This document shows, piece by piece, positions 24,101 to 35,814 of a stretch of DNA of 64,000 nucleotides (position 1 is the first letter of the stretch; every line of letters begins with the position of its first letter). The stretch spans positions 186,001 through 250,000 of the forward strand of contig NOWV01000094.1 in assembly GCA_003344405.1 (NCBI GenBank), given 5' to 3'. A program made the translations under genes and the position numbers. The notes beneath the pieces are model-generated. The model did no database searches, was not told the origin of the DNA, and saw nothing but the letters and a program-made list of their open reading frames with translations. The stretch is from Trichoplax sp. H2 (lineage: Eukaryota > Placozoa > Uniplacotomia > Trichoplacea).

Positions 24101-26006
24101 GCAAATTTGAAAGATCAGATGCTGGTGATTACAAAAAGCTAATAATTTTTCAAATATATACTTATGGAGAAAATATTACGTTATCATAAGACATATTGTC
24201 TCCTATATATACGCGTTCGTAGAATCAACGGATCCTGCTGTAAATCTAGCTCAGCAATTATTTACAGCATTCAAGGCCAAGAAATCACCAGAGGAAGTTA
24301 TTGAAGTTTTAGAGAGCGCAAAAACAAGTTTATTTGCTGATGATGAAGGTATTTATATTTATTGTAGGTATAAAACTTTATTATTATCGCTTACTATACA
24401 AAGAATCTAATCTAGCCTATGATAGTCTGAATTGAGCCAAGGCAAACAGTTGAAATATTACAGAGTACTGTAAAATTGTTCGAATTTTAGCAGTTAAAAA
24501 TCTTTAATCATTTGTAGATGAATATGCGAAGACTGCTGCAGAGGTGTTAGTACAATGCGTACTATCCATTGGACAAAAGTCTATTAGCCATGCTACAAGC
24601 GGAATTACAAAGTATGCTTAATGTATAGAAACGTATTGAGTATACACCACAAAATGAATAGATAAAGTGATTATTAATGACACCACTAAATTCTCTATCT
24701 ACCTATTAATATTAAAGGAAATTAATTTCTTATAAATCATAGATTTAAGACAGTATTTAAAGCTATCATCAAGGGTGGTGACGAGCAAATAATATGTTTA
24801 AATTCTATGTTTAGCGTTTGGGAACGTAATATACAGGTACTTCATATATCAATACTACGAATTGTATGATAACAAAATTATGTTAAGGCTAAATAATATT
24901 CAGTTAAACCTTAAATTTTAATTGAACACTTTTGTTTTTATCTATTTATGATAAGATTTTAGAGTTACTTTTAGACAAAATGCTACGACTTGAAATTATT
25001 GAACCATCTTCAGTCATTAATTGGCTTCTTTCACGGGATATGTTAGGCAGTTTTCAAAGGTTATATTGCACAATATACTAACCACTTCATAGCTTGTATT
25101 TGCCTGGATTTTCTGTTGTCTAAAGTTATTCTATCTATATATTTAAAATGATTTATTCTTTAGATTCTTTGTATGGAATATCGTACATCATTGCTTACGA
25201 AAATGTAGTAAACGATTGCGTATTGTAAGTGCATCCCAATCTTTCTAAATCCAAGTTTGCATATCTGCTTTCACGCTTTAATAATAATTGTATACGTGTA
25301 CGCGTATATTAATTAATAAATGATGTTTCATGATTCAAAGGCCAAAAGACAACTGCAGGATGTAAAAGAAAAATTTAGTGCTTGTTCGGTTTGTCCTGCA
25401 AAAATACTTTCATTTAATCAATCTGGTGTTTTATTGCTAATATGATATATATTCATACTAATATTACAGAATTCAGAGGATACCACTGATGAAGAAAGAT
25501 CAAAACTATCTAATGCTGTGGATAATCTATCAGATGAAGTGTATAACGCTTATCAAAAGCAAAAAGAAGTATTTTTAATCTTATTCCAGGTAATACAGTG
25601 CCTTGCATAATTTGTAAGACAATGATATACAGCAAATCATCATTGGAGTAAGCTTCATTAAGATTTTTACTATCTCTTTGTCTGTTTTTAGCGATTTATT
25701 ATCATACTAAATGATCATCTGTATCGTCGAGAGCAAGATCAAAGTAGTCCATGGTTAAGCTTCGCCCTGGAAAAGCTGAAGGAAGTGATGCACATGGTAA
25801 ATGTGCTAATAGAATTATGGTTATTGTTGCGTACGGTATATACAGTACTCGTAAATGCTCTTTTTTTAATCAATTTTCTTCTTATATTATAGTATTATGA
25901 AGAAGTATTTTCATACAAGGAAACACTAGAACAGTTACTTTTCACTTCCGAGACGGATTCACGTATACTTCGAGTTTTTACTGACTTTTGTTCACTTCGT
26001 GATTGA
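18111..26006 (+). CDS. NCBP1: Nuclear cap-binding protein subunit 1 (CBP80)
   Basis: Twenty-eight exons join to 778 aa (human 790): 18111-18150, 19954-20048, 20749-20849, 21215-21299, 21464-21535, 21720-21827, 21954-22001, 22082-22155, 22253-22322, 22406-22459, 22526-22585, 22716-22811, 22882-22970, 23105-23168, 23252-23362, 23490-23554, 23701-23763, 23854-23925, 24021-24124, 24223-24348, 24518-24611, 24743-24836, 24956-25059, 25164-25224, 25341-25388, 25470-25589, 25692-25796, 25893-26006. The N-terminus MSRRRYHDSDDEY resembles the mammalian NLS start. MIF4G-type repeats show LETNLEKLAGVLQADIPNYK, IYSTLIGLLNAKNY, DYLDCLW, HRPYRAFDDIL and FVSEVLEKC. Known role: with NCBP2 it binds the m7G cap of Pol II transcripts, acting in splicing, export and the pioneer round of translation. 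Several acceptors (19954, 22406, 24956) were chosen by frame over closer AGs. Confidence 0.96.
18540..19770. repeat. ~90-93 bp tandem array decaying in NCBP1 intron 1
   Basis: TCCAAAAGAAATGATT marks units at 18721, 18811, 18904, 18997 and 19090 (spacings 90-93). Each has TTTAGATATCATTAACC, GAATGAATCATAGCATAACA and AGCATGGAGAAAGATGCAA. Units are nearly identical from about 18600 to 19110 and become progressively divergent to about 19770. The array lies wholly within the 1.8-kb first intron. Confidence 0.9.
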
Positions 26007-26211
26007 ATAATATAGCAGCTATCTACTTGTTTAAATATCAACATCCTTTGGCTAATCTTTATAATACTCTAATTATGTTATGTAAAGTTTCGACACTGTC
26101 CTTTTCTTTCTTAGAATATATGCCATGCCGTTTTATGTAGGTCTGTAAAGTGTTTTAAATTCTACCCTTTCAAATAATAGCAGGCCTACTTTGGCATATT
26201 ATACCTTTATC

Positions 26212-26217
26212 AATAAA
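26212..26217 (+). terminator. Candidate NCBP1 polyadenylation signal
   Basis: Canonical AATAAA 206 bases after the NCBP1 stop codon. Confidence 0.5.
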
Positions 26218-26528
26218 TGAAAATATACATATATTGTATATGGAAAATTGTCTATTTTCTATTACTTACAATTAGTAAAATATATTCTAGATGGAATGGA
26301 CAAATATTCAATCTACAGTATCTAGGTTGGATATCATTCCTAACACATTCAGTATTCAGGAATGCCTTAGTATCCCAGCAGCTTTTCTATTTCGAAATTA
26401 ACTCTATGATCACCCAGCCAGGAAATATTCCAAAAAAATTCTTTGGTGATTGAAAATGATAGTTTCTATTTATATAATTATTACAGAAGAATGTATGTAG
26501 TAGTCCTTGACAAGGAATAGGTTATTCT

Positions 26529-26730
26529 TTGCTGCTGCAGCAATATATTGCTTATAAACTGCATAAATCATAATGCAGCATCTTTAGAGATAAAGGTCAA
26601 TCAATCCTGATGGAGTTGTTACTAGGTCAGAAGGTAGATACAACAAAAAGTCAAACAATATCGTATCATATTTCAATGACAACGTCGCATCATTGTTGTA
26701 TGAGAAAATAATTTTCGAAAGCTGAAGTGC
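26529..26730. repeat. 202-bp duplicate, left copy, abutting an N gap
   Basis: Identical to 27490-27691 except for one base (A in CTGCATAAATC here, G on the right). It ends exactly at the N run, as expected of overlapping contig ends left unmerged by a scaffolder. Confidence 0.93.
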
Positions 26731-26750
26731 NNNNNNNNNNNNNNNNNNNN
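26731..26750. other. Assembly gap (20 N)
   Basis: Run of 20 N. Confidence 0.99.
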
Positions 26751-27469
26751 TTGCAATCATACGAGTACCTTTGCAAATTCCTACCTAGAATAACATGGAC
26801 TACGTACTACCGTAGAGACATACTGTACCTTTTTTTTAAGGTGGTAGTCTAAGGCTGTAATCACTGCATTGCTATACTGTACTCAATCTGATTCAGATCT
26901 GATGGTTTCTGTATTACTGAAACCTATAACTAGTTCAGTAGACCAAATTCATGTAAATAACATTTCGCCCATAGGACAATTTTTCTGTTGCTAAAAAATC
27001 AATCACAGTACTGTATTTAGCAGAGTCATGCATTAGGGCTGTAATAAACTATGCAAGTAATGCAACACGAGTAATCGAGCTCTTCTCTGTACAGTACAGT
27101 ACAACATGTCCATTGTACTGTACTGTACAGTGTACAGTACAGTACTGTAGCGTACTGTATTGTACTGTACAGTACAGTATACTGTATCCTGTACCACGGC
27201 AGTACTGTAGAATCTACTGTACAGTACAGTACTGTACAGTACAGTACTATACTGTACTGTACTATAGGATTACCATGAAATACTGTAGTGATTTACAAGT
27301 CATACAGTAATGTACAGTACAATTCTTTCGCTATTCAATTTTACTCAAGGTCTTTAAAGGTCTTTCATAATAATATAAAAAAACTGCCGGAAATGCAAGG
27401 TACACTCGTACAGTACTGAACTATAAATACAGTATGAATTTTCTCTTAAAAGCCCTTATTAGGCCCTGA
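26751..27469. repeat. Gap-bounded contig, near-copy of 34271-34904
   Basis: It begins with TTGCAATCATACGAGTACCT and ends with TTATTAGGCCCTGA, the same end points as the copy at 34271-34904. The main length difference (719 vs 634 bp) lies in an expanded GTAC palindrome tract at about 27085-27260. It is either a dispersed repeat or a second haplotype of the downstream locus. Confidence 0.9.
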
Positions 27470-27489
27470 NNNNNNNNNNNNNNNNNNNN
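27470..27489. other. Assembly gap (20 N)
   Basis: Run of 20 N. Confidence 0.99.
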
Positions 27490-27691
27490 TTGCTGCTGCA
27501 GCAATATATTGCTTATAAACTGCGTAAATCATAATGCAGCATCTTTAGAGATAAAGGTCAATCAATCCTGATGGAGTTGTTACTAGGTCAGAAGGTAGAT
27601 ACAACAAAAAGTCAAACAATATCGTATCATATTTCAATGACAACGTCGCATCATTGTTGTATGAGAAAATAATTTTCGAAAGCTGAAGTGC
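27490..27691. repeat. 202-bp duplicate, right copy
   Basis: Counterpart of 26529-26730 with a single mismatch. It continues seamlessly into unique sequence after 27691. Confidence 0.93.
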
Positions 27692-28051
27692 GTATTTACT
27701 CAAAACTATAATAATATATCAACGACTCTACAACAAAAGTCTACTTGTTACTATTATTAGTTAAATCTGATTATATTTGCATGTAAGTTTCTCTATCACT
27801 GTAAATATATAAAACGGTCAGAAGTTTAGAGCTCACCCATCAAGTCATCCGCTGCTAGACCAGCTAAAGTTAAAAATATCTTACTAATAAACAAGGAAGT
27901 AAATTGTATCAAATCCATTACACGTATAATTCGTTTTATTTACAGTCAATACGATGGAAGTAACTATGTAACGACTAAATTTTTGTCAAAGTATTGAATT
28001 AAAAATTTTACAAAACTTACAGATTTCTAGTTTAACTAGATCAACAATTTT

Positions 28052-28057
28052 TTTATT
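28052..28057 (-). terminator. Candidate PIGO polyadenylation signal
   Basis: TTTATT on the plus strand (AATAAA on the minus strand), 75 bases beyond the PIGO stop codon. A second one lies at 27935-27940. Confidence 0.5.
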
Positions 28058-28131
28058 AAAAATAACGTTTTTCTCACATTCCTAGTTTACCAGGTAGAAT
28101 TAAATTTCAGGTCGGAATGAAATCAGCTCAA

Positions 28132-31100
28132 TTAAGAGCTTCTAATGTTACATTTGTCATCTTCGTGTAAGCTAACAAATCTATAACCAATCAAATATCC
28201 AACAAGTGCAGATAGCGAAGTAATAATAAACGAAGAGACTTCAAATAAGAGTCGCGGAGCAAATATTTTCCATGCCATCAAATGGCGACGCAATACTGCA
28301 GCAGCGATTGCGGCTGAAAATACTTTTATACCACAAAATAAAATGAAATAAACAATAATCTCAAAGAATGAACTATAACAAATAATTTCTCTATTCACGC
28401 CTTTACGGTACTTTTTCCATAACTCAGGATATCGAATCATAGGCACTAATAGAGTTACACAAAGGCCAAATATAATCTGAGCTGCGTATGTATTTAAAAG
28501 GACCAATAAACCAAGCAAAGCATAGCTATTAGAATCACCATGAAGACCAGTAAATGCAGCAGCCCATCTTATTGTAATAATTGCATTTTGGTGACCAGTA
28601 ATAAAATAGGATTGTGAACATAGGATTTCCCAGGTAAGTATTTGTGTCCAACATGACATCACAGAACCTAAAGATATAAATCATATTGAATGCAATTACA
28701 TATTTGTTACTGTCGACAGAGGCATTTTTACCCGAATCATGATCACACCTATAAAAATTTATCAATTTTATATCATAACGTGTACAGTATAGTACTATAC
28801 ATCCTAAATGTACTATAAATTAGCTAGTTGATTACTGGAGTATACCTGAATTGTCTTGCATTGATAATAAACGGCAAAAATTACTTAGAGCTAGAAAGCA
28901 AGTAATACCAAATAGGCAAAGTAGTAACGATGGTGCTAACCCACAGCCTAGCAGCATCATTAACGGTAAAGATAGTGTTAAAAGGAGTAACTTCATTGTT
29001 ATTTCTAGTTTATCTAGTTGTAACCCTTTACTAAGGTTAACCTTTGCAATCGTTTTCATCATAGATTTAGATAATAAAGTTATTACTGTAATAATTACAA
29101 CAGCGTAGACTATTCGAGGTAAGATTACATGCTGCCACGGTAGTAATGACTTTAAAATAGATTCTGGTAAAGATAAGATCAACCAGTAACCAATAATACA
29201 TATTGAACAAATTGGAGTACTCCATTTCAACAATTTGCCAAAGGTAGTAAATTTCAAATTATCTTGATGTATCGTTAATATAAGCAATACAGATACTATT
29301 AATACGGATGCAAATGAAAGGGATTTATAGGACCAATGGATTCCTGTAGGAGAGTTCAGTAAATTTGATGGAGCACACCAGTATTGCTCTTCTCGACATG
29401 AATAAAATGAGGAAGCAATGCGATTACCGCACATCCAAGCCAAACCTAATAACAACATATTTTTCAATCCATTGGCATTCTTCTCTCCTTTCTTAACATT
29501 CTTTGCAGTATTTTTAAAAAGTTTAAATATGTACACTATAGCACATGTTTGGACAAAGAAGCGTGTAATATTATCTTCCATGACTACAAAACTATTTGAA
29601 AAATAAGATAATGAATGAAAGATAAAACAACATCCAATCAGCATTGATTCACATTCGGTGGAGTATAGTAAATTTACCCAAATTATAAAATAATCATCAA
29701 GTCTGCCTGTATTAGTGTAAAAGCAAGATACAGCTGATGCCAATGCACTTATAAAGACAACAATAGACAAAACGTATGATATATCAAGCCAATGTAAAAA
29801 ATAAGTAGCTAGAACTAACGTCACTAATGTCAAGAACCAAACTCTATAAGCTAGTTTGATATTCCAATTAATGGTACTATCTACTTCCAACTGGACTAAA
29901 ACAGATTCTTTCAAATTTCGTTGGCGTTGTAATATCATTAATGTACTAATAATGGCTATCATTAGTATTAAAAGACCGAAGCAAATTGTAATCATATCAA
30001 ATTTAGCCCAAACACTTGCACAAATTTCTCGTACATTCCTCAGATAGCTTTGATAGGCTCGATGGATGTTACTTAATTGTTCACTGTTTAACGATAAATC
30101 ATGTGAATTTAAATTTTTCCAATAATTTGCTTCTAAAGCTGTGTATTCTTCTTCTAATTGTAGCGATATTGGACCAAGAAAATCATTAGCCAATTTTGAG
30201 TAAGTTTTTAAATAAGTGTTAACCTGCCAAGCATTTATTCGCAGCATTTCAATCCTGTGGTACATGTTTATCAAAGAATCGTTTGTAATTGTAAAGAGTT
30301 CATCTGCTACTAAGCCGAGATTGGCAAATGGAATAGGTAGTCCAAGCAATAGAGATATAGTTGGTACTAAATCAGCTTGTGAAATTGTTTTCCACCCCTG
30401 TATTATTGCACAGTTAAAATGTCAATAGTACCTGTCAGAATTACATTGATGACGATAAATAGTACCGTATTGATGTTCAATTTTTTATGAAGTATTGTCG
30501 TTAAGTCATGATCCTTATGAATTAATCTATCCAGTGATACAATTTTTTTTATTTGTTCTAGATATTATTCATACCTTGTCTGGCCTACCATTATTTATAG
30601 GACGTCCAGAATAAACGAATAGTGCCGCTGTAATTTCAGCATCACTATCACCTCCATGGTCTCCAGTTCGAGTCATACCATGATCTCCCATAATCAATAG
30701 TATAGTATCATTATCGATATTAGCGATGATTTTTCTAATAGGATTAATTGAGTACATCGCTAGATTAATTTGCGTTACTTGACTGAAATGATTAGCGATT
30801 AGATATGATTTATTATCAAATATATTACGAGTGATACAATTACAGTATGAGCTACATCCTATTTTAAAAGTACATTGAGTAGCCTCTAATACAATTGCTA
30901 TTTTCAGCCAACGTAATTCCTTACCTTAAGATAGTATCCATTTGTATTAATTTATTGGACATTTCTGGATGATTGGGACCATAAGTATGACCACAATGAT
31001 CAACACCGAGAAAATGAGCTATCAGTACACTCCAATCATGACGATGCATTTCTGGCATTAAATGTTTGACAACACCGTTATCGACACTATGTAGATCTTT

Positions 31101-31700
31101 AACGTTAAATGATGGGAAAGGATGTGAGCGATGAAAAACATTAGGGTACAAGCCTTCCCATGTATCATCGCCCATAAATACGATTGTTTTATTCAATTGA
31201 CGTAACTGATGGATAAAATTATCTTCGCTAATTTGACTACTTTGGAAATTACTTCCAGCGTCAACAAATGTTGGCAGACTGCCTGTTGTAAGGCCTTTAA
31301 TTCGTTGCATAGTGGTGGTTGGTGGATCAGCCATAAATTGATATAGTCTTGATTGATTCGGTCGTGTTGTCATTAATTCATGTATTATCTTCAATTTATT
31401 TCTATAATAAGATTGTCCCATCCAATTTTCATCGTACTTGACAAAATCGAATCGTAGAGCATCAATAATGATCAAAATTGCTCGATGATATTGTGCAGGT
31501 ATAGTACAAGTGTCTTTCTCCTTATTGCTCTGATAGAGTGATTGGATAGCAGTATTGAATCGCCAAGGTTGACTACAATGACTTTTGTTGGCAATTTCCA
31601 TACGTCGGAGAAGGAAACCTTTGGTGAAGATGTGTATACCAGCGACGTATAAAAGCCATAGCCACACAACAGTCAAGACAAGATTCCATCGATAATGCAT
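28132..31700 (-). CDS. PIGO: GPI ethanolamine phosphate transferase 3
   Basis: Four exons in transcript order: 31700-30925, 30782-30575, 30397-28846, 28667-28132. They give 1023 aa (human 1089). Known role: with PIGF, it adds ethanolamine phosphate to the third mannose of the GPI precursor on the ER lumenal side. An N-terminal signal-anchor (~7-30) precedes an alkaline-phosphatase-like domain with DALRFDF (from D80), PPTTTMQR (~126-133), GDDTW (~177), GVDHCGH (~232-238) and, in exon 2, GDHGM and GDHGGDS. These are the metal-binding and catalytic positions of the family. About a dozen hydrophobic membrane segments follow, with late conserved blocks FITGHQ and RRHLMAWKIFAPRLLFE. Exon 2 must start at 30782 and not at the nearer AG, and exon 3 splices directly to 28667. 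The start ATG precedes the signal-anchor. Confidence 0.96.
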
Positions 31701-31904
31701 TCTACTGCAATATTATAGAATCAAGTTTGTAACTCAATGTTATTCTTCAATCTTTGCAATTTATCAGCAAAACGATGCAAACTAAACTGGAGCTCTATTG
31801 CAGTGTCATGCGTCTACTCATTCAGCAGTCAATCATCAGTATATCATGTTATATTTTTTGGAATCAATTCTTTTCACGACTAGCAGCTATCTCTGGTAGC
31901 TTTA

Positions 31905-32065
31905 CATTACATTACTGTCATCATGAAATTTTATTTTATATTTATTCCTATCTTATTCTATTCTATTAATAATCCTATCTATCCTATCTCTCGTAGCGTT
32001 ACAGTACATTACTGTCATCATGAAATTTTATACCTATCTTATTCTATTAATAATAAATAAATAAT
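31905..32065. repeat. Two-copy direct duplication (~90 bp period)
   Basis: ACATTACTGTCATCATGAAA followed by TTTTAT and a CCTATCTTATTCTATTAATAAT tail occurs twice, near 31908 and 32003, with a short insertion in the first copy. Confidence 0.8.
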
Positions 32066-32380
32066 ATTTAGTGTCCAGTTTTCCCACTAAATTAACTGCA
32101 TCAAAAGTAGCTCGAAAACCCATCTGAAAATGGTGCTCCAGTACTACAGTGTACAGTACAGTACTGTACAGTACCATGACTGTAAGAAGGGACGGGACTG
32201 TACACTGTACACCATGACTGTACCTCGCCCCCGCCTACTCTAGGAATGCTGAAAATCGAACTTCTATCAAAGGCCTGTGTACCAAACACATGGATGGGTT
32301 TGAGGCTAAAGTATATTACCGGACTGTCTTTCACTAATGTACACTAGGATACAGGGACATCTTTTTTTTTTTTTTTAGAC

Positions 32381-32389
32381 GCATGCGCA
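32381..32389. promoter_or_regulatory. NRF1-like palindromic site upstream of RSL24D1
   Basis: GCATGCGCA, close to the palindromic NRF1 core, 156 bases before the RSL24D1 start codon. NRF1 control of ribosome-biogenesis promoters is known in mammals; binding here is inference. Confidence 0.35.
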
Positions 32390-32544
32390 ACTCGGAATGG
32401 GCAATTGTGCATGCTGCCTTACCCCGGTGTAGACTGCTTTACTTTTCGACATTTTACGTCAGCATCAATTCTGCCTCCTACAGTAGTTGAAAAACTTTTT
32501 AATATACTAAATTAATTTACTACAACGACTTTGTATATACTGCC

Positions 32545-33958
32545 ATGCGATTAGTAAAGTGTTATTTCTGTTCGTCAACTATTTATCCTGGTCACGGAAT
32601 CCAGTTTGTAAGAAACGATAATAAGGTAAGCTGAGCGACAGTGCCGCGTTAGCAAAGTTACAGCAAGTAATTGCAGTAGTGCTATAAGGATTAATAATCA
32701 ATTTAAACATGAATTGGACGAATGGTTGAAATGATCATCAAAGACGCTATATAGTACTGTATTAACAATATTACTGGCACAAACGTTACACAGTATGCGT
32801 CTCTACAGTACTGTAAACTAGCGAATTCAATAGAACTCTAAAAATGATACCGAATGGAATTGGCTGATGAAGCTCCCAACATGTCGTAGTAATGCTATCC
32901 CGGATATCATTTCTGGTCCTCTTAGGTATTCAAATTTTGCCGAGCCAAATGCCATAAAGCATTTAAGAAACATCGTAACCCGCGTAAAGTCCGTTGGACG
33001 AAAGCATTTAGGAAATCGGCAGGCAAAGAGTTGGCTATCGTAAGTCTACTTCATACATATTCAATCAATAGCATGTTTTTTGCGTGCACGCATCCATCAT
33101 GTTGTAGCCTCAAGCATTTGCTTGATTTTATGTTTAGGATTCAACTTTTGAATTTGAAAGAAATAGAAATATTCCAGTCAAGTATAACCGAGAACTATGG
33201 AATAAATCACGTATGATTTGATAGAATAATGTGCTTGACAAACTTTAACACGATACTGTACTGATCATTTTACCATTACTCTCATACCCGTTAGTCGAAG
33301 CTATTAAACGAGTTCAAGAAATCAAAATGAAAAGACAGCATCAATACGTTAAGAATAGGTAAGTCGATAATACTCTTGCCCCGCCAAACATGAAGCACTC
33401 TGTCGTAGTTATCGACATAAATTGCTGCACATGGCTCGGTTTCATGTAAAGCAATGCATAGAAGATAGACGAGGTCTACTATAAATCCAAGTGACGCAGT
33501 TTCTCAGAAATTGAATTATATTTGACTATTTGTCGTAGACTGAAAGCAAACACAGCAGCACTGAAAGAGGCAGATTACGAAGAAGTAAAGCAAAATATTC
33601 ACATTCTCGAGGAACCCAAAGGTTAGTTAAAGGCCTTATAGCTCAAAGTAGTGCACTCTTACGCCATTCTACTTGAAAACTGTGCTCAGCTAAAAGTGCA
33701 GTATATAGTAATAGAAACAGCCTTGTTTGATTGATTCAAGTGATTGATGATAATGACTAATTTATACATTATACTATGCATTAAACTATGCTCTGCTAAA
33801 AGTGCTTAAATAGTAATAGAAACAGCCTTGTTTGATTGATTCAAGCGATTGATAATAATGACTAACTTATACATTATACTATGCTTACAGTTAAGAAAGA
33901 AGCAAAGATCAAAAGAGCTACGCAAGTTATTCAAGAAATCGATATGGATACAGATTAA
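32545..33958 (+). CDS. RSL24D1: Ribosomal L24-like protein, 60S biogenesis factor (Rlp24)
   Basis: Six exons: 32545-32625, 32926-33039, 33138-33210, 33295-33358, 33539-33621, 33891-33958. They give 160 aa (human RSL24D1: 163). The L24e fold is clear: [18 protein letters not shown], with a CxxC at C6/C9 and a second pair at C32/C36 (zinc ribbon), then [16 protein letters not shown]. It is RSL24D1 and not RPL24 because of [20 protein letters not shown] and the tail [12 protein letters not shown]. Known role: it occupies the L24 site on pre-60S particles in nucleolus and cytoplasm and is exchanged for RPL24 late in maturation. Exon 4 uses the acceptor before 33295. Intron 5 carries a recent-looking ~105-bp duplication. 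AATAAA signals follow at 34106 and 34110. Confidence 0.96.
33684..33884. repeat. Two-copy ~105-bp duplication in RSL24D1 intron 5
   Basis: GTAATAGAAACAGCCTTGTT and GATTGATTCAAG recur in copies spanning about 33684-33779 and 33790-33884. The second copy runs into the real acceptor CTTACAG at 33884-33890. The first ends CATTAAAC and lacks an AG. Confidence 0.9.
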
Positions 33959-34105
33959 ATTTGAATTAAAGGAGGAGAACAATTCTATATCATTGCAAAT
34001 TGTATTATTATACACCTGTGTAGCATCTAGCTAGCCTCTTATTGTACCTATATCATTCCATCGACAGTATCTGCACAATTCTGTTGTTACTGTCTGTAAC
34101 ATATA

Positions 34106-34115
34106 AATAAATAAA
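34106..34115 (+). terminator. Candidate RSL24D1 polyadenylation signals
   Basis: Two overlapping AATAAA hexamers (34106-34111, 34110-34115) about 150 bases after the stop codon. Confidence 0.6.
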
Positions 34116-34270
34116 ATTAACTTTCTACAGATATGATATCGTAATCGCATTCTTAACAAGACTATTTTTAAACTTGTATCACAATCTATGGTGCTATCTT
34201 TACAACTAATTTTGTTCTAGAGCTTTAACTTAGTCTAACATAAATACCAATAAAGGTTAAATGAATGATC

Positions 34271-34904
34271 TTGCAATCATACGAGTACCTTTGCAAATTC
34301 CTACCTAGAATAACATGGACTACGTACTACCGTGGAGACATACTGTACCTTTTTTTTTAAGGTGGTAGTCTAAGGCTGTAATCACTGCATTGCTATACTG
34401 TACTCAATCTGATTTAGATCTGATGGTTTCTGTACTAGTACTGTATTACTGAAACCTATAACTAGTTCAGTAGACCAAATTCATGTAAATAACATTTCGC
34501 CCATAGGACAATTTTGCTGTTGCTAGAAAATCAATCACAGTACTGTATTTAGCAGAGTCCTGCATTAGGGCTGTAATAAACTATGCAGGTAATGCAACAC
34601 GAGTAATCGAACTCTTCTCTGTACAGTACAACATGTCCATTGTACTGTACTGTGTACAGTATATCCTGTACCACGGCAGTACTGTACAGTACTGTACAGT
34701 ACTATAGGATTACCATGAAATACTGTAGTGATTTACAAGTCATACAGTAATGTACAATTCTTTCGCTATTCAATTTTACTCAAGGTCTTTAAAGGTCTTT
34801 CATAATAATCAAAAAAAACTGCCGGAAATGCAAGGTACACTCGTACAGTACTGAACTATAAATACAGTAAGAATTTTCTCTTAAAAGCCCTTATTAGGCC
34901 CTGA
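34271..34904. repeat. 634-bp repeat, near-copy of 26751-27469
   Basis: Shares end points and almost all sequence with the gap-bounded contig at 26751-27469, differing by scattered substitutions, a small insertion (CTGTACTAGTA near 34432) and shorter GTAC palindrome tracts. No ORF, terminal inverted repeat or target-site duplication seen. Confidence 0.9.
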
Positions 34905-35016
34905 ACCCAAATATAGTCCTGTACACTACTTCCAAAATGATATCCGAAGTCCAGGACATCCAGTACCGTCCGGTAGTCTGTGGCCTTGAGGAGAAAAAGA
35001 GAAAAAAAAAGGAAGC

Positions 35017-35039
35017 GTCCCTGGCTGGGTTTGAACCAG

Positions 35040-35083
<44 letters not shown>

Positions 35084-35089
35084 AGAGAC
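35017..35089 (-). tRNA. tRNA-Asn (anticodon GTT)
   Basis: A 73-base cloverleaf on the minus strand. The acceptor stem GTCTCTG pairs with CAGGGAC (one G-U wobble). A-box TGGCGCAATCGG, anticodon loop CTGTTAA with GTT at 35055-35053, and B-box GGTTCAAACCC are present. No intron, and the CCA end is not encoded, as expected of a nuclear gene. It stands alone about 110 bp beyond the 34271-34904 repeat. A minus-strand T-rich run just after its 3' end (plus-strand A-run at about 34997-35010) is a plausible Pol III terminator. Confidence 0.97.
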
Positions 35090-35814
35090 CACCTTGAAGG
35101 CACCTCAAATAATTATGTATAAATTTAGAAACATTACCCTATTTGATTAAGGACGAGTCTGTTTGAGTATGCCAATAAAACAAAGAAAGAGCACGCGAAT
35201 TGTGCCCATTAAAAATGTATGACAGTACTGAATAATTCTGCAATTTCCAACAAAATGCCTGATCACCATGATCGCACACATTATCTACTTCGAAATTTAT
35301 TATTTTATGCAACCATAATAATTACTCAGACGCCATATAAAAGTTAATCTTTGAAGTAAACTTGACTGAATCTTTAGAGGTTGTGTTGTGTACTACTGTG
35401 TGTACACTGTACAGTAGTTTACTGATTCAACATTCACTTCTACTAGAAGCTATAGGTAAATATACTTTCCAACACTTGAAGTGTTTTCTTAAAGTAAGTC
35501 CTTATTTGAACCAAAGACTAGTAATAAAAGAGAGAGAGGGACTGTCAACGAGTATTCATTACTGACTATTTCACTTGTCATTGAACTACATCGGAAGATT
35601 GGACCGTCGACCGTACAATAAAGACCCTAAAACTAAAACCGCATCATATTACTGTAGTGGACGTATTATCGTTGTTTTCCATATACCCATTTCAAGACGT
35701 AATCGGCACAGTGTACACTTACAGATGGATAGTATAATTTTACAATTCAAATGACCAAGAAAATAGTCAGTTTCTATAGTTTGGCAATAGGACAGAATGA
35801 ATTCATAGCCATAG

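Larger units (their letters stand above)
26007..28131. other. Region between convergent NCBP1 and PIGO, with two assembly gaps
   Basis: Contains the NCBP1 3' end, a 202-bp duplicated sequence on either side of two 20-N gaps, a 719-bp contig between them, and the PIGO 3' UTR. No protein-coding gene seen. Confidence 0.8.
31701..32544. promoter_or_regulatory. Upstream region of divergent PIGO and RSL24D1
   Basis: 845 bp carrying both 5' regions, a small direct duplication (31905-32065), a GTAC palindrome patch (32140-32215), a 16-T run and an NRF1-like GCATGCGCA at 32381-32389. Confidence 0.55.

Noticed and set aside
26217-26453. 78-aa ORF after NCBP1
   Set aside because: No conserved feature; it lies in the NCBP1 3' flank next to an AATAAA signal.
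27113-27310. 65-aa ORF rich in Tyr, Cys, Thr and Val
   Set aside because: Pure translation of GTAC palindrome tracts.
26751-27469. Transposable element call for the 719/634-bp repeat
   Set aside because: No ORF, terminal repeats or target-site duplication seen, and the gap context favours an assembly or allelic explanation.
28535-28765. Minus-strand ORF between PIGO exons 3 and 4
   Set aside because: It mixes intron sequence with exon 4 in the wrong frame. The phase-1 splice 28846 to 28667 restores the PIGO reading.
34894-35122. Two ORFs overlapping the tRNA gene
   Set aside because: The peptide NRLARSAVNRKVAGSNPAR is the usual spurious translation of a tRNA gene, here tRNA-Asn.
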